This document shows, piece after piece, positions 11,346-23,273 of a DNA stretch of 64,000 bases. Both the position numbers and the translations under genes were made by a program. Under the pieces are notes generated by a model. That model ran no database searches. It saw nothing but the letters and a program-made list of their open reading frames with translations, and was not told the origin of the DNA. Source of the stretch: Atrina japonica (lineage: Eukaryota > Mollusca > Bivalvia > Pterioida > Pinnidae); contig BROG01000139.1 in the NCBI GenBank assembly GCA_030159075.1, positions 604,001 to 668,000 of the forward strand, given 5' to 3'. The first letter of the stretch is position 1. Each line of letters begins with the position of its first letter.

Positions 11346-11569
11346 GTTAATCAAATATTTCTGTGACATTCCATGATGACCGCTGTAATTTATGACTCAT
11401 GTTTGTAATATTATTCTTAAGAAGAAGACATCTTTCAAAATAATTTGTACCGTGTGCCCCACCCCGGTTTTCTTTTAATGGTAGTACATGTGGGTAGATA
11501 GGGAGCAACTTCACTTTACCAGAAAGAAGGAACACTGCTATTTGTTTTGAATTATGTGACCCAAGTTGT

Positions 11570-11752
11570 GGGAGTTGCTGCTGCCCCCACAGTACAGTGG
11601 CATCCCCACTGTCACAGTTCCCATAGTCATAGCCCCTGCAGTCACAGCATCCACATTGACAGCCTCTACAGTTGCAGCCCCTACAGTCACAGACCCACAA
11701 TTGCAGCCCCTACAGTTGTAGCCCCTACAGTTGCAGCCCCCACAGACCCTGT
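11570..11752. repeat. Degenerate 15/18-bp minisatellite
   Basis: Repeats of the type TTGCAGCCCCTACAG, sharpest at 11700-11752, with looser 18-bp variants upstream (CACAGTTCCCATAGTCATAG). Because the unit is divisible by three, open frames appear on both strands (Ala-Pro-Thr-Val and Cys-Arg-Gly-Cys-Asn). These are by-products of the repeat. Confidence 0.85.
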
Positions 11753-12060
11753 TCAAATGTTGTTTTGCTTTTGAATATTAATGGAAAGCAAAACAAAGTT
11801 AACAAAATGGCAGACGCATACTGGTATACCAGTATGGAAGAAGTACTAGCAAAAGTGCATTCTGAAGTCGATAGATAGAAGTTGAAAAATAGATTGCCTT
11901 TAATTCTAAGGTATACGCTTGTAGTTTAGACAACCAAAAGGGTGGGTGGGTGATGAGACAGATTGGTAGGTTGGTTACAGAAAAACAAGCATTAATTTTT
12001 TTATTTCTTGGTCTGAACAAATAACATGTTGCAATTGGCAAATGTTCCCTAACCATTTGT

Positions 12061-12180
12061 GAAGGTCAAATGCAGGAGCGGTGGACTTGTAAGCAGAAGG
12101 TTCTGGGTTCGATTCCCAATAAGTGGTCATGCCTAAAACTTAATTAAAGGTAGTGATTAGTTCTTCACTAGGGCTGTATA
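12061..12180 (+). mobile_element. S2 SINE head fragment with intact B box
   Basis: Contains GAGCGGTGGACTTGTAAGC then AGAAGGTTCTGGGTTCGATT; GGTTCGATTCC is an exact pol III B box. The following TGGTCATGCCTAAAACTTAA and TTAGTTCTTCAC match, on the complementary strand, the part of the S2 copy at 49855 next to its tRNA-like end. Only the first 120 bp are present. Confidence 0.55.
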
Positions 12181-12915
12181 CTGGCCAGATAATTTTGATA
12201 CAATACGATAGTGTTACTAATGCTACATGATATATATACATTGTATTGGATTTTATATATCCTTCAGAATTTTCATGAAGAGATAATGAATTGAGAAAAA
12301 ATCGTGTGTTTCCGAATTTGATTTAAACAAACTACTGAACAGGGGTCTGTTTGAACCCATGAACACACCGTGTTGATGTTGATAGACATAATTACATGGT
12401 AAGTAGCAAGATTTAAATTTTAGTTATTTTCCCAAATTTGTAAGACTCCAGCAACGACAAATATTTCAGTGGTAATTTTGGTATTAACTTTTGTAATATA
12501 AACGATAAAACATCAAATGATATTTGCAACTGGATTGCGATGACATGGGAGATAACACCATTGTCATATAGATCAAAGTGAAAAGGAAGAAATATGTGAT
12601 TTGCGAAATAGAGATACATTTATAAAAAAAGATTTCTGACACTCAAGTTTTATTTTGTCTTCTTTAAGATTCAAAACGAGATTTATTTTTTTTATGATTT
12701 AAATGGCAGAAAATTGCACATAGTTTTTATGACCTATTAGGTAATTGATGCTGGAAGAAAGTGTAATTTAGTTGGAATTTGGTATGCATTTACTATGTAT
12801 TTTAAATACAAAGATCTCTATTACATATATACATTTAGTAAAGTAGATATGGCCGATCCTACGTCTTTATGGATCTAAAGTTATAAAACTATAAGGAGGC
12901 AAAACTGTCATGTCT
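12181..12915. other. No recognised feature
   Basis: AT-rich with no credible open frame or array. Confidence 0.45.
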
Positions 12916-12919
12916 TGTG

Positions 12920-13130
12920 TACTGTAAATCCGGTTTTATTGGGGAGAATTTTATTTACATGTAATTTCACGAGATCTCTTGTTCGTCAAAATAAAGTTAT
13001 TGCGTAATGAAGTATAATAATACTGTGAGGAAATGAGCACTCAAAATCGCGAAAATATCATCTCACGAATAAATTTAGAACGTGTGTATTGCGAAAATAA
13101 AGTCCCACAAAAATTTCCCGATTTACAATA
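12920..13130 (+). mobile_element. Inverted-repeat element, family Z, copy 1
   Basis: It starts TACTGTAAATCCGGTTTTAT and ends CCCGATTTACAATA. The body (GAGAATTTTATTTAC, TAATGAAGTATAATAATA, TCTCACGAATAAATTTAG, AAAGTCCC) aligns along its length with 50172-50389. The element is non-coding, with a likely TA target. The superfamily is uncertain. Confidence 0.75.
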
Positions 13131-13338
13131 TGGTGCATGTACATTTTTGTATGCCCCCGAGATGACTGATCAAGGGGCATATATTTTGTGCTTCCTACAT
13201 GGCTGTTTGTATCTTTGCAATATTTTGGTAGATATTGTATGCTTGAGATCTCTTATGTAAATCCATAGCATAGGTTAAAACTTGTGGCAGTTTAAATACC
13301 CATAGCTGATTAAGTCTCACTATACTACATGTATATTG

Positions 13339-13512
13339 AGTGACAAATTCTTGGCCATGAACTTAAAGGAACTCTTCTGCAGTGACAAATTCTTGGCCAT
13401 GAACTTAAAGGGACTCTTCTGCAGTGACAAATTCTTGGCCACGAACTTAAAGGGGCTCTTCCATAGTGACAACTGACAAATCCTTGGCTTTGAACTTAAA
13501 GAGGCTCTACCA
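13339..13512 (+). repeat. 42-bp tandem repeat, four copies
   Basis: Copies start AGTGACAAATTCTTGGCC at 13339, 13381 and 13423, with a fourth, divergent copy from 13465. The period of 42 is divisible by three, so it reads as a 14-residue repeat on the minus strand, but that frame merges into the (TA)n next door and has no other coding sign. Confidence 0.9.
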
Positions 13513-13513
13513 T

Positions 13514-13584
<71 letters not shown>
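13512..13584. repeat. (TA)n microsatellite
   Basis: TA tract directly abutting the 42-bp array, with one AA slip near 13523. Confidence 0.96.
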
Positions 13585-13587
<3 letters not shown>

Positions 13588-14170
13588 TGTGTGTATGTGT
13601 TCAAAATCATGCCTTATCTATGTACATTGTACATGTACATTAGAACTACAGGTTTTTTTTTTACGACTTTATCCTTTAGCCTACACATTCTTCAATACAT
13701 AGCAAGTACATGTGCATACCCAAAGCCAAAAACAAAACAAAATAAATCAAAAAAATGTCTTTGTTGTGACCGGACTTAACCCCAAAGCCCTGACACCAAA
13801 TTTTTTTTTAGCAGTTTGTCCACATATTTTCTCATTAAAAATCTAAAATTTTGTTCATTTTTAAAAATTATAACAAAATATTGCCTACCTTCCAACCCAC
13901 TTCTAAAACTAGCAGTTGGAACATACCAAACAGTTAATTTATAAATTATGCCCAGTACCTATTTTGTTATGCAATTTACGATTCAGATTTCTAAATGACT
14001 AGCACATATTGCAGTAAAAATGTCATATTTCCTGAACAACAAATAATTTTAGATTGTTACGTAAATTTTTCAGATAAGCATACCGATTTGTACTGCGGTA
14101 TTAGATCTAGATAATCGGTTCTGTCGCCACTCTTTTATCATGTTTTTATTTCATGTTAGATGATGTCTCC

Positions 14171-14377
14171 TTAACTTGTCCATCCCCTATGGTCACATTT
14201 AGACTTACCCAGATCAATAAAATGCATGGTCTACTGTCATAAATCAGGGATGAACAAGTTAATACATGTAATGCATATTAAATTATCGTAAAATTTGGAT
14301 GCTGAACTCTGCCAATGGACTTTACCATTCTTTGAAATGGGTGAGTTCAAATGTGACTACAGGGGTCAATGAGTGTA
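14171..14377 (+). mobile_element. Family B TTAA element
   Basis: TTAA/CTTGTCCATCCCCTATGG at the left and CTACAGGGGTCAATGAG/TGTA at the right (TTAA mutated). The central ATCAGGGATGAACAAGTTAA and CCATTCTTTGAAATGGGTGA are typical of the family. Confidence 0.78.
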
Positions 14378-14536
14378 ATCTGGCAACTAACTGAGAATCC
14401 TGTCAGGTCATAATGTGCATAACTTTTTTTTTTTTTTTTTTTCTTGAGGAATGACAACACAAGCCAAATGTTTTATGAAACACGTTTACATTTAAATTGT
14501 TTGTGTTAAACATGTGTCATCTTTGTAATTGTTAAT

Positions 14537-14758
14537 AGACCCTTTCACGATAAACTGCATTCCTACTAATCAGAGGGGCATCAAGACGTTTTGTGCCAAG
14601 AAATACCATACCAAATTAGTGCCCAATATCAAAGAAATTGTTCCCTTTGTACGATTTGTGTTTCATTTGTGTTGGGTACGAAACTTCTTGATGGCACTCG
14701 GAAGTGTTAAGTGTGCAGGTGAGATTAGTACAGGAAAACGGTTATCATGAAAGGGTCT
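14537..14758. mobile_element. 222-bp MITE with 17-bp terminal inverted repeats
   Basis: The left terminus AGACCCTTTCACGATAA and the complement of the right terminus AGACCCTTTCATGATAA differ at one position. A second inner inverted pair surrounds CATCAAGACGTTTTG and AACTTCTTGATGG. No other copy occurs in the window. The 73-codon open frame inside runs through the inverted repeats and is not a gene. I could not define a clear target duplication. Confidence 0.75.
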
Positions 14759-14784
14759 GTTGGATATGTAGAATTTTACACGGG

Positions 14785-15185
14785 TGTAATGACTAGAGAG
14801 AAAAATCTCAACCGAGCAAGTGGTTAGAATCTAGTTGTCCAATAAGAACCCTCTCTTGCAAGTTATTTGAATGATGATCCTTTGTCTGGTAGTCTGGTTG
14901 AAGTTCACACTTCCCGGTAAATTCAGCTTTAAAAAGGGAACATAATCCCTATTTACAATTGGTGTAGATGATTGGACAGAAAAATATCAACCGACAAGTT
15001 GTTAGAATCTTGTTGTTTAGTTAGAACCCCACTCATGCAAGTCTTTTTGGTTGATGGCCCATGTCTGGTAGTCTGGTCTAATTCACACTTACTGGTAAAT
15101 TCAGTTTGAAGAAGGGGGCATAACTCCTTTTCACTATCAATGTAGACAATTCAACAACCAGAAAAATTTAATACATTGGCTAGGA
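14785..15185 (+). repeat. Diverged tandem duplication, about 180-bp unit
   Basis: Copy one (from about 14785) and copy two (from about 14965) share AAAAATMTCAACCG, GTTAGAATCTWGTTG, CTGGTAGTCTGGT and GGTAAATTCAGYTT, with a partial third start near 15162. Copies differ by many substitutions. GGGCATAACTCC-like words are common in bivalve repeats, so this may be a fragment of a larger dispersed family. Confidence 0.7.
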
Positions 15186-16362
15186 TGTAGGTCTTGTTCA
15201 ATTACAAAACTTGGTGTGGACATATCTCATAGTTGCCAATGTCGTTAGCTATCTTGCTATTCAAAGAAGCATTTGAGCGTTTGTATTACATGGTATATGT
15301 ACTTCAAGAAACACATAAAAAAAAAATGAATAATCATTTTCACAGAGCATAAACATTCAGTTATTTGACTCGAGGATCAGATTACCTTTAAAAGAAGTGA
15401 AATATTTAATTTTATGAAAGAACTAATATCGGTGTTTGTATGCTCATTTAAAAGCCTTAAAAGGTTAAGTGGTGTTATATAAAAGATTACAAATGTTTAA
15501 TCAGTGATTTCGTTACAGTGCGGATAACGTTTTTTAACTGTTCCAAATACACTGATTGTTAGGTGTGTGAAGTGATATATACGTTGGATACATTGTAAAC
15601 GCGGTGTCTTGCGTTATCTAATGAGCGGCAGTTTACAGACGCTTGTACATCTTATGTTAAGAAGGATCAACATTGCGGTAGCAATTGCTGGCATACATAC
15701 CTGTTGTATCCTGTTTATGACCCTTGGGAGCATCTGGCATATAACGTCTGATACCCCGTTCATTCTATTTGACTTTATTTTTTGCAACAATTTCATCCTT
15801 TGTCAGTTTGTCCATCTGTCTGTCTATTTGTCCATTTGTCAGTCTATATGTCCATTAGTCTCTCTGTTTTCAATAAAAAAATTCCTGCAGACCACCAGTA
15901 GAAGGGTGCATGGCCTGCTGTGACCAAGGCTTTAGAGGAATTCCCTCTGAACAAGTTACCAGTACACATTAAGGGAGCAGTTCTTATTTCTATGATAAGA
16001 CAAGTTTCATCTACAGGTTTATTCACACACATACCTACATGTGTATCGGAGGTAGTGAGTCATACGTAAGAAGTAATTGAACTATAATCCTGATGCTCAT
16101 ATAAAATATCTTAATTATGTCGGAACTTTAATATCTCCCGTAATTAATTTCTTTTTTTTTTCTTGTTTGTTTGTTTGTTAAAAGCAAACGAAATCAGTGA
16201 GAAATATGCGGTCAGATTCCTTAGTAAGCAAGACTCATATCACATATACATGTACATCCCCTAAATGTTGTTGATCTAAAAATATGATTGTGTAGATTCT
16301 CCTGTAATACTTATGGAACAGTGACTGTGAAAGTTGATAATTCTTGTAGTGTAACTTTACAT
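15186..16362. other. No recognised feature
   Basis: Contains a short (CTGT)/(CCAT) cluster near 15803-15860 and a poly-T/GTTT run near 16150-16180. The 104-codon open frame at 15609-15923 has no recognisable domain and runs into the simple repeat. Confidence 0.4.
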
Positions 16363-16681
16363 GTATCTATCCACTTTCTATCTTTCTCTCTATTTTTCTT
16401 AATTCAAACATTAATTGTGCAAACCTATTATTTCTATCATGTCTCTGTTTTTATCTACATTTTAGGATGACCTGTGTATTTGTCTGTCTATTTCATTATC
16501 TTTCTGTCATCTGTATGTCTGTCTGTCATCTGTATGTCTGTCTGTCATCTGTATGTCTGTCTGTCCATCATCTGTCTGTCATTTGTCTTTCTGTCTATCT
16601 ATTTATCTTTTATCTATCCATCCATCCATCTATCCATCCATCCATCCATCCATCTATCCATCCATCTACCTATCTATCTTT

Positions 16682-16732
<51 letters not shown>

Positions 16733-16975
16733 CCTGTCTGTCTGTCTCTGTCTATCTATCTATCTATATCTATCTGTCTATCTATTTATATAACTATCTA
16801 TCCATCCATCCATCTATTTATCTATTTATTTATCTATCTATGTCTGTCTATCTTCTTATCTGTCTATCCATCCATCCATCTATTTATCTATATCTATTTA
16901 TCTATCTATCTTTTTATTTATCTATCTATCTTTTTATTTATCTGTCTATTTATCTATCTCTTCCTGTCTATTACA
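16363..16975 (+). repeat. Compound tetranucleotide repeat (TCTA/TCTG/TCCA/TTTA)
   Basis: More than 600 bp of interrupted tetranucleotides, with pure (TCTA)n at about 16683-16731 flanked by TCTG, TCCA and TTTA variants. Open frames of up to 190 codons reading Ser-Ile-Tyr-Leu arise from the four-base period and are artefacts. Confidence 0.95.
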
Positions 16976-17810
16976 TATATATATATATATCTCTCCATAT
17001 ATACACAAATGTACATGTATATTCGAATATAAGTGTATGTAAATAACGGTGACCATTTGAGATTGTTATTATATGCATGTATTTACCTGTAATTAAATGT
17101 TCGAGTTATGCGTTCTTCTTTGATTACAGGTGAAATTCATTCCAACGAATGTTATATTTCATCTGATGATGTTCACAAAAGACAAAATCTCAAAAAAAAA
17201 AAAAAAAACCTTCTTGGAAAATAAAAAGACAGTAAGAAAGAAAATGCTTACATGTTATTGTACAAATATATGTCATGGTAAAGATGTGCTGGAGTTTTTC
17301 AAGCAGTACACCTGTTCCGGCGATCTTACCTGATAAAAATGTTAAAAGAGTCGTAGATTACTTAGATGATGTTATTGACAAGACACTACCTGTGCTTATC
17401 ATCAAGGTTATTATGGGTTAAGTAGATTCAGGTAATGACTCAGATTTACCTGTCCAGTAGATCAGTACCTACAGACAAGGTATATAACTGTTACGCTATG
17501 TATCAGAGAGTCGCTATGTATCGGAGAGTTGTTAAAATGGTATTATAACAAATGTTTGCTTGCTATGTGTGATTACAGTACGTAGGTGTCCTACGTTTTA
17601 AAGTGCCCAAACTTTCGTTTCGTAGAAGGTGGTTTGTGACTTTTGGGACAAACTGTAAGTACGATAATATGTATATGTAACATACCTGTACCCGTTTATA
17701 ATTTGTTTATTTCTTACTGACAAAACCTACTGAAACTTTTAATCTTTAATTAATTGCTGTTCTGTTTGTAGGTACATTTAGATCTGCTTTATCGGGATAT
17801 AAATGTCTTG

Positions 17811-17969
17811 GAATTGACCTATCGCCAAATGCTTGACACAACACCTTTTGTCAAAATTAAATGGCCTGTCAAACATTCGTGTGGTTATGATGGTTATGAC
17901 GTGGTAATCGAATGACGTCAAAAAAGCACATGGAGAGCCAGGTGTTGGACAATTGGTGATAGGTCAATT
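17811..17969. mobile_element. Inverted-repeat element, family Y, copy 1
   Basis: Left ATTGACCTATCGCCAAATGC pairs with right CAATTGGTGATAGGTCAAT, followed inward by ACAACACC against GGTGTTGG. The interior (ATGGCCTGTCAAACATTCGT, TATGACGTGG, GCACATGGAGAGCCA) also occurs at 55607-55752. Non-coding. Confidence 0.7.
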
Positions 17970-18447
17970 GAGGTCATCATAAAAAAAAATCCAGACCTGT
18001 AGTTTTAGAAGTGTGTCGGTTTGAAGGAAAATTAAGAACAAAATTTTTTGTCAAATTTATATGAAAATTTGACAAAAGTTTCAGATTTTTGAAAAAAAAT
18101 AATAAATAAGTGGGTAAAACTGGCTAAAACAAGGGTTGGTCATTTAGGTAGGTCAGTCAGGTGACTTAAAATATATGTAGTACATGCATCTTAGGATAGA
18201 TTTGCATATATTTTGCATACATAATGTTGCTTTCTATCATAGACATGTACATTGCCAGATGTTTTTTTCCTGCATGTAAATAAAACTACTGGTAGCTTTA
18301 GGTAGATTTCCAGGCACATGTACATATCTAGAACATGATCTACTGACATGTATGGCAGGGTAGTGAGAATTCCATAATACACATGTAGCCCCAAACTGCT
18401 CTGGACTATCATATGGGCCCAGTTTCTTTTTTTATATATACATATTA

Positions 18448-18629
18448 TACAGTGGAACCTGTCTTGAGAGACCACTGTCGTAGAAGACCACCTGTCTATT
18501 GAGACCACTTTCTGAAAACCATTTGGTTCAATAATCCTCTAAATAAAACCTGTTTTGAGAGACCACCTGTCTTTTAAGACCACATTTCAGTGGCAGTAGG
18601 GGTGGTCTTTCAAGACAGGCTCCACTGTA
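18448..18629 (+). mobile_element. Family C pogo-like MITE, nearly intact
   Basis: The best C copy: it opens TACAGTGGAACCTGTCTTG and closes AAGACAGGCTCCACTGTA, with TA at both edges. The position of the TTAA in sister copies reads TTCA here. The whole element can fold back on itself. Confidence 0.85.
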
Positions 18630-18782
18630 ATATGTATTTGAAGGTCAGACAATACAATAATTAGACAAAACAATTGTGTTGTATTGTAAAGATTTTGAAA
18701 GTTTTCATCTAGTAGTGTACTACATGTACATGTCATTGCAGTATCAAAGCCAGATTTTGGAAGTTTTAATGATGGTTTCACA

Positions 18783-19050
18783 GGTATACATGTAGTAAAA
18801 TCCAGATAACCTGGTGGAGTGGAGTCTCGTGAACCCTTTCTTGACCTGGGCGAGTTTAAATTTAAGTAATAAAGCATAACATTAAAATTGCACTGGCTAG
18901 AGTAATTGTACCTACTTGTCACCATACATAAGAGAGTACCCAGTGATGAATAAAACGTTTTTCTCGTACAGCTTGTCATAACCTAAAATGTGAGTAGAAT
19001 CATCCGTATCATAATAAAAAGGTTACTCTGCCCTGCCATCTTATGTGAAA
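18783..19050 (+). repeat. Dispersed repeat S3, copy 1
   Basis: This segment (AGTAAAATCCAGATAACCTG, GGAGTGGAGTCTCG, ATGTGAGTAGAATCATCCG, CTGCCATCTTATGTGA) recurs in inverted orientation at 46930-47187. I see neither terminal inverted repeats nor a tRNA-like head, so its class is unknown. Both copies are diverged. Confidence 0.65.
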
Positions 19051-19686
19051 CAAACAATAGGGAACATGTATAGATTCATCAATACTCTCAGAATGCTTGT
19101 TTAAGTGTGAATAACAAAAATTACAAAACGGATGCGAATTGAAACAGACAGCATCCAGTTTTGGGGGAAATTATTTTTGAAATTTTATTGAGGTTTTACT
19201 CGTCTGTAACGTTGGCATTTATAAAATACAAAATTGTACCGATGTAATTATTGGGTCAACTCAACATTGTGTGTATTTTTTATTCCTCATAAGCATCTTA
19301 AAATCCCATTTGTTTCCCATAAACTAAGCTTTAAAATTATCTAGGTCAACAGCTATTTTTCTTATATTCAATTAGACATTTTAACCTGAAAAACTCCAGA
19401 AGCAACAGTTTTTCTAAAATTTAATCCTAGAAAAAATATACATGCAGAGAACCACATTTTTGCATACCTAAATGTTATTATCCTAAATCTCGACAAAAAA
19501 AAAAATCGGAACATTATCAGATAAGATTGAATATAAAATGTAATAATAGTCCTAATTGATGTAACACCTGGTTATGAAAGCATATCAATGATAATGTGAA
19601 GAACACCTGTATTTTATGCACACCTGTCAGCAAAGGCAGTAACTCTAAATTATCTGGTTGTGTTTATTTTATCACTTTACATACAA

Positions 19687-20005
19687 CCAAGAATTTTTCC
19701 TTTTTCTTGGACTTGTCACTGGCTTTAGGTGAAGTGTCAAAAATTTTGACCTGTTCTATGGACTGACACCAATGCAGTGAGGGGTCTTTTACATGCCACG
19801 CCCACCGTGACACAGGTCCTCGGTTTTAAGTCACATCCAAGAGACCTGTGACTTTATTGTCTTATGCTGAGCATTTGGCGAAGGAATGGTCACTACCATT
19901 TTTTTAAAGTCTTTGGTACGATATGGTAACAGAAAATTGAACCCAGGACCTACCACTTGCAAGTTGAATGGTATGCTCTATCATTGGGTCACCACAAGTG
20001 GTCTG
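19687..20005 (-). mobile_element. tRNA-derived SINE, family S2, copy 1
   Basis: Read on the minus strand, it starts with a tRNA-like head (CCAATGATAGAGCATACC, then TCCTGGGTTCAATTTTC as a B-box-like block). The body has ATGGTAGTGACCATTCCTTC and GGTCAAAATTTTTGACACTT, and the element ends near AAGAATTTTTCC. It aligns over more than 300 bp with 49855-50168 in the same orientation. Confidence 0.72.
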
Positions 20006-20093
20006 GTTATAAGTATTTTCTTGCCATTGTCATAATTACCTGAAAACTTGTTCTATTAGTCCAAAAAAATTGGATTGCCAATCCCATGGACAC

Positions 20094-20100
20094 ACACGCG

Positions 20101-20134
<34 letters not shown>
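20094..20134. repeat. (CA)n microsatellite
   Basis: A CACACGCGCACG start followed by pure CA repeats. Confidence 0.95.
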
Positions 20135-20136
<2 letters not shown>

Positions 20137-20180
20137 CTAACCATTGACCTCATTTGCACATATACACAGACCAGGGCATT

Positions 20181-20340
20181 GCAGTAAAATTTGCTTTAGC
20201 AACCACCAGGTCACAAAGACTGTTTTTACTGTCCCCAGTAGTACCATTTGTGTACAAATCAACCTCAATATAAAGACCACCTCCCTATAAAGACCGGATT
20301 TCAGTGTCCCGAAGGAGGTCGTTATATACAAGTTTCACCG
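20181..20340 (+). mobile_element. Family D pogo-like MITE, copy 1
   Basis: Left GCAGTAAAATTTGCTTTAGC and right TATATACAAGTTTCACCG, with CCATTTGTGTACAAATCAAC in the centre. It aligns with the copy at 27988. The right TA is lost. Confidence 0.7.
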
Positions 20341-21930
20341 TTTTTCTTTTTTAACGACTTGCCAAATTGATCAAGGGCTGCTGGAATGTAGGTTGTCCGT
20401 CATGAAAAAGAAGATGGTTGTCAAGCAAGAAATTTTGTAGAGAAGAGATTTTTTATTTACTTGGCTGGCTGGACAGCGTGTACCGTGTACCGTAATTGAA
20501 ATTTGTTTGCTTGGCCTTGAGGTTTACTCCCCAGATACATATCTGACCGAATTCTTATTTTCTTACGTACAAATTCAGAATTACATGTACCTACATTTTA
20601 AAACAACATTGGAGCATAAAACAACTTGTTTTGTATATATTGACCTGATATATATCTGATATACAATGTATATTTATCTGTCTAATATCAGCTAGATATC
20701 ATCACATTTATCCGGTACATACTAATGTATTTCTGCAAGCTATATATATAGTTACTCATTTCATTAAAATCTCAATATTGCATTTTCAATACAGGTGTGA
20801 ATGTGTACAGGTGTGAATGTGTACATACCTAAAGGTGTGTGGTTCACACCTTAACACCAAGACAAGATGCACATACCTGTGGTGAAGAAAGAATTACAAA
20901 ACCCTACAACAGACATGTTTTAGAGTGCTCTCGTGGTATTTTAATGGCAGTTGGCAACATCTCCTTTTTTTAAAAGTACATTAAGTGACTCAGTTTTATC
21001 AATACGAGTTTGTAATTGAAATACTGGCATGAGTTGGATAATGGTGGTGATGTGAGCTGCATTTTTTATTCGTTATAGAGTTTCATCATCATATCTGATA
21101 TCACTATGGCGGATGTACTGTTTTTACAACGTTCGGTGTTCGTGCTTCCTACTTGTACCTGAAGTTTTACTTTTACCGAGGTTTTTTTTGTGAAATTGCT
21201 TAAATTTTCTTGTCATTGAATCATCATCTACTGTTTTAAACTGTTGCTTAGCTACAGTCAGACAACTGTATAACGACCAACGTTATTCGGACAATTTCAC
21301 TTATATGCACTGACAGAATTTTGCTGAGAAGAAACATACATTTAGATAATGTTATTTACATGTACCATAAATTTTATGGACTTTACAACGGAAAACCCCA
21401 TTATACATTTGCACAAACATATTCCATGGAAAATATTATTGGTACATGTAGTTTGCATGCAAAGAATGTGTTTTCAATGGAATTGATGAATGATATCAGA
21501 ATTATGATTTTATGTAAAATTAAAAAAAAACTTTATTCTCTCTATCAGCTACCTATAACAACGACGATCTCTATTTTTAGCTACTTGCAATTGTGTTTCT
21601 TTTTACATAATTATAGAACATTCATTAAAACGACAAAGTCCCCCAAGAACAAACTGAGTTTGACAGTATTTATACTAGATTGAGATGTCTTTGTCTCACA
21701 CATGTGACCCACTTTGACCACATTTATTCTGTAGTGCAGAGATATCCTTGTCTCAACCTACATGTAGTTCGAGACAGCTCATGCTCTGACAGCATGTAAG
21801 CAAACCATAGTGAATTGTTCTGTTAGAGGATTTTTATTTTTAATATTTGAACTACTGTTGAGAGAAAAATAATCAGATGCTAGTGCAACTACCGGGTAAC
21901 TAACTAACTAACTCAACTTGAGATCAAGGC
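20341..21930. other. No recognised feature
   Basis: Contains a GTGTGAATGTGTACAGGTGT-type short duplication at about 20792-20826. The 120-codon frame at 21321-21683 has no recognisable motif, and its AT-rich codon use matches its surroundings. Confidence 0.4.
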
Positions 21931-22075
21931 CTGGGACCATAAAACTTAAGAACTACTTGAGTCTAAAAATTCTGCTTAACTTTGACAATTCCTGAAATCT
22001 GATTGACTGAGCAGGCCAAGTTAAGAAGATTCTCAGACTTGAGTAAATTCTCAAGTTTTATGGTGTCATGCCCCG
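21931..22075. repeat. 145-bp fold-back palindrome
   Basis: The left arm (GGGACCATAAAACTTAAGAA, CTACTTGAGTCT, TTCTGCTTAACTT) is the imperfect complement of the right arm (AAGTTAAGAAGATTCTCAGA, CTTGAGTAAATTCTCAAG, TTTTATGGTGTC). The arms are about 50 bp with a loop of about 40 bp. It is probably a MITE. No second copy is in the window. Confidence 0.75.
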
Positions 22076-23038
22076 GTCCTTTTATAGTATGGTGTGGGAT
22101 GAATAAACATCTCGACCACTTAGATATATGCTAAGATTTTTATACCAGGGCATTATATAATTAGGCAAACCTAGGCTTTGCTCTGGTCTAAAAAATTTAA
22201 ACTTGGTCATCAAGATTTTCTGTATAGCATGACATTTGTGATAGATTCTATTTATCCATGTAATAGTTTCATTGTACCTTATATCATCGAATTCGAAATG
22301 CAGCAGAAACATTTATTATGATCATGTGACCTTTTTAATGCATAAACCAGTCAAATAGATTAAAATTATTTTATCGTGCCAAGCTTGGCATTAAAAAGAA
22401 ATACACAACACCATAATTATTTGTAATTCTAATTAATATGTACATTTGTAAGCAACGAACTTTGACAAATTGTCTTAATAAAAATTCTTCACTTCAACAT
22501 TTTGTTGTCAACTAAGTTCATTCACGCATATTGTCAAATGAAAGGTCTAGATGTACCTTTGTGGAGACGGCAATCGGAAGATAGGTATTTATGGGGATAA
22601 TTATGTATTTATTTACAATATCTAAGACATCTGTTTTCACATAAACTACAGATACATATAATGAAGCAAAAAATCGTAATATTATCTAAAACACAAAATG
22701 TTATTGTAAAAACTATCCATAATTAGTTTTCTAATCTTGATATTTCATCAAGGTATGTATTCTTTTTACTGTTTCGCAGGCCAGGTGTGAAAAGCGACAT
22801 TTGTATAAAGTGTGTCCCATTAAATGGTCCGGATGATAAAATGTCTCTCTGCATTCATCAATGGCGAATTAAGTTTACCTTGTATTCCTTTTTAATCACT
22901 AACCGTGAAACTCCAGAACGGTTTTATGTATTTGAGCTTAAGAAGATAATGCTTGGTCCGGCTCTTCTCATTTGGTATACAAATGTATGTTCTGTATTTA
23001 TGAGTAATTGAATCCAGTGATTGATATATGTTTACATA

Positions 23039-23042
<4 letters not shown>
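22076..23042. other. No recognised feature; weak exon-like frame at 22780-23011
   Basis: A TTTTTACTGTTTCGCAG acceptor-like site at 22765-22779 is followed by about 77 open codons. No donor, domain or compositional shift supports it as an exon, and frames of this length are expected by chance here. Confidence 0.3.

Positions 23043-23088
<46 letters not shown>
23043..23088. repeat. (TA)n microsatellite
   Basis: Pure TA tract that directly abuts the E element on its right. Confidence 0.96.
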
Positions 23089-23092
<4 letters not shown>

Positions 23093-23254
23093 CCCACCTC
23101 TATATAAGGATCACCTGTCTATAAAGGCCAGTTTTGAAAAGTCCCTTGACTGCATACTTTAACTAATGTGAACCTGTGTATAATGGCCACCTGCACATAG
23201 AGGTCAGTATTGTCTGGTCCCTTGGGTGGCCCCTATATACAAGTTTTACTGTGT
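23089..23254 (-). mobile_element. Family E pogo-like MITE, inverted
   Basis: Complement of the copies at 5857 and 25292. TCCCTTGACTGCATACTTTA and GGTGGCCCCTATATACAAG identify it, and it ends TTTTACTGTGTA. Its outer left end has merged into the neighbouring (TA)n, suggesting that the TA target seeded or invaded the microsatellite. Confidence 0.75.
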
Positions 23255-23273
23255 ATATATCTATATATATACA

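Noticed and set aside
12061..12130. tRNA gene suggested by an exact B box
   Set aside because: No complete cloverleaf or acceptor stem, and the downstream sequence matches the S2 SINE.
12165..12340. Possible hAT left end (TAGGGCTGTATAC)
   Set aside because: I could not find a matching right terminus or an 8-bp duplication.
14529..14750. 73-codon frame
   Set aside because: It lies inside the 222-bp MITE and spans both of its inverted repeats.
16467..17046. Overlapping open frames of up to 190 codons, the longest in the window
   Set aside because: They follow the tetranucleotide repeat TCTA/TCTG/TCCA in all three frames and have no complexity or start context.
21250..21320. Possible CAGT-type MITE end near ACAGTCAGACAACTG
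   Set aside because: Only one weak end is visible and there is no inverted partner at a plausible distance.
22780..23011. 77-codon frame after a TTTCGCAG acceptor-like site
   Set aside because: No donor, domain or compositional change. Frames of this length are expected by chance in 64 kb of AT-rich DNA read in six frames.
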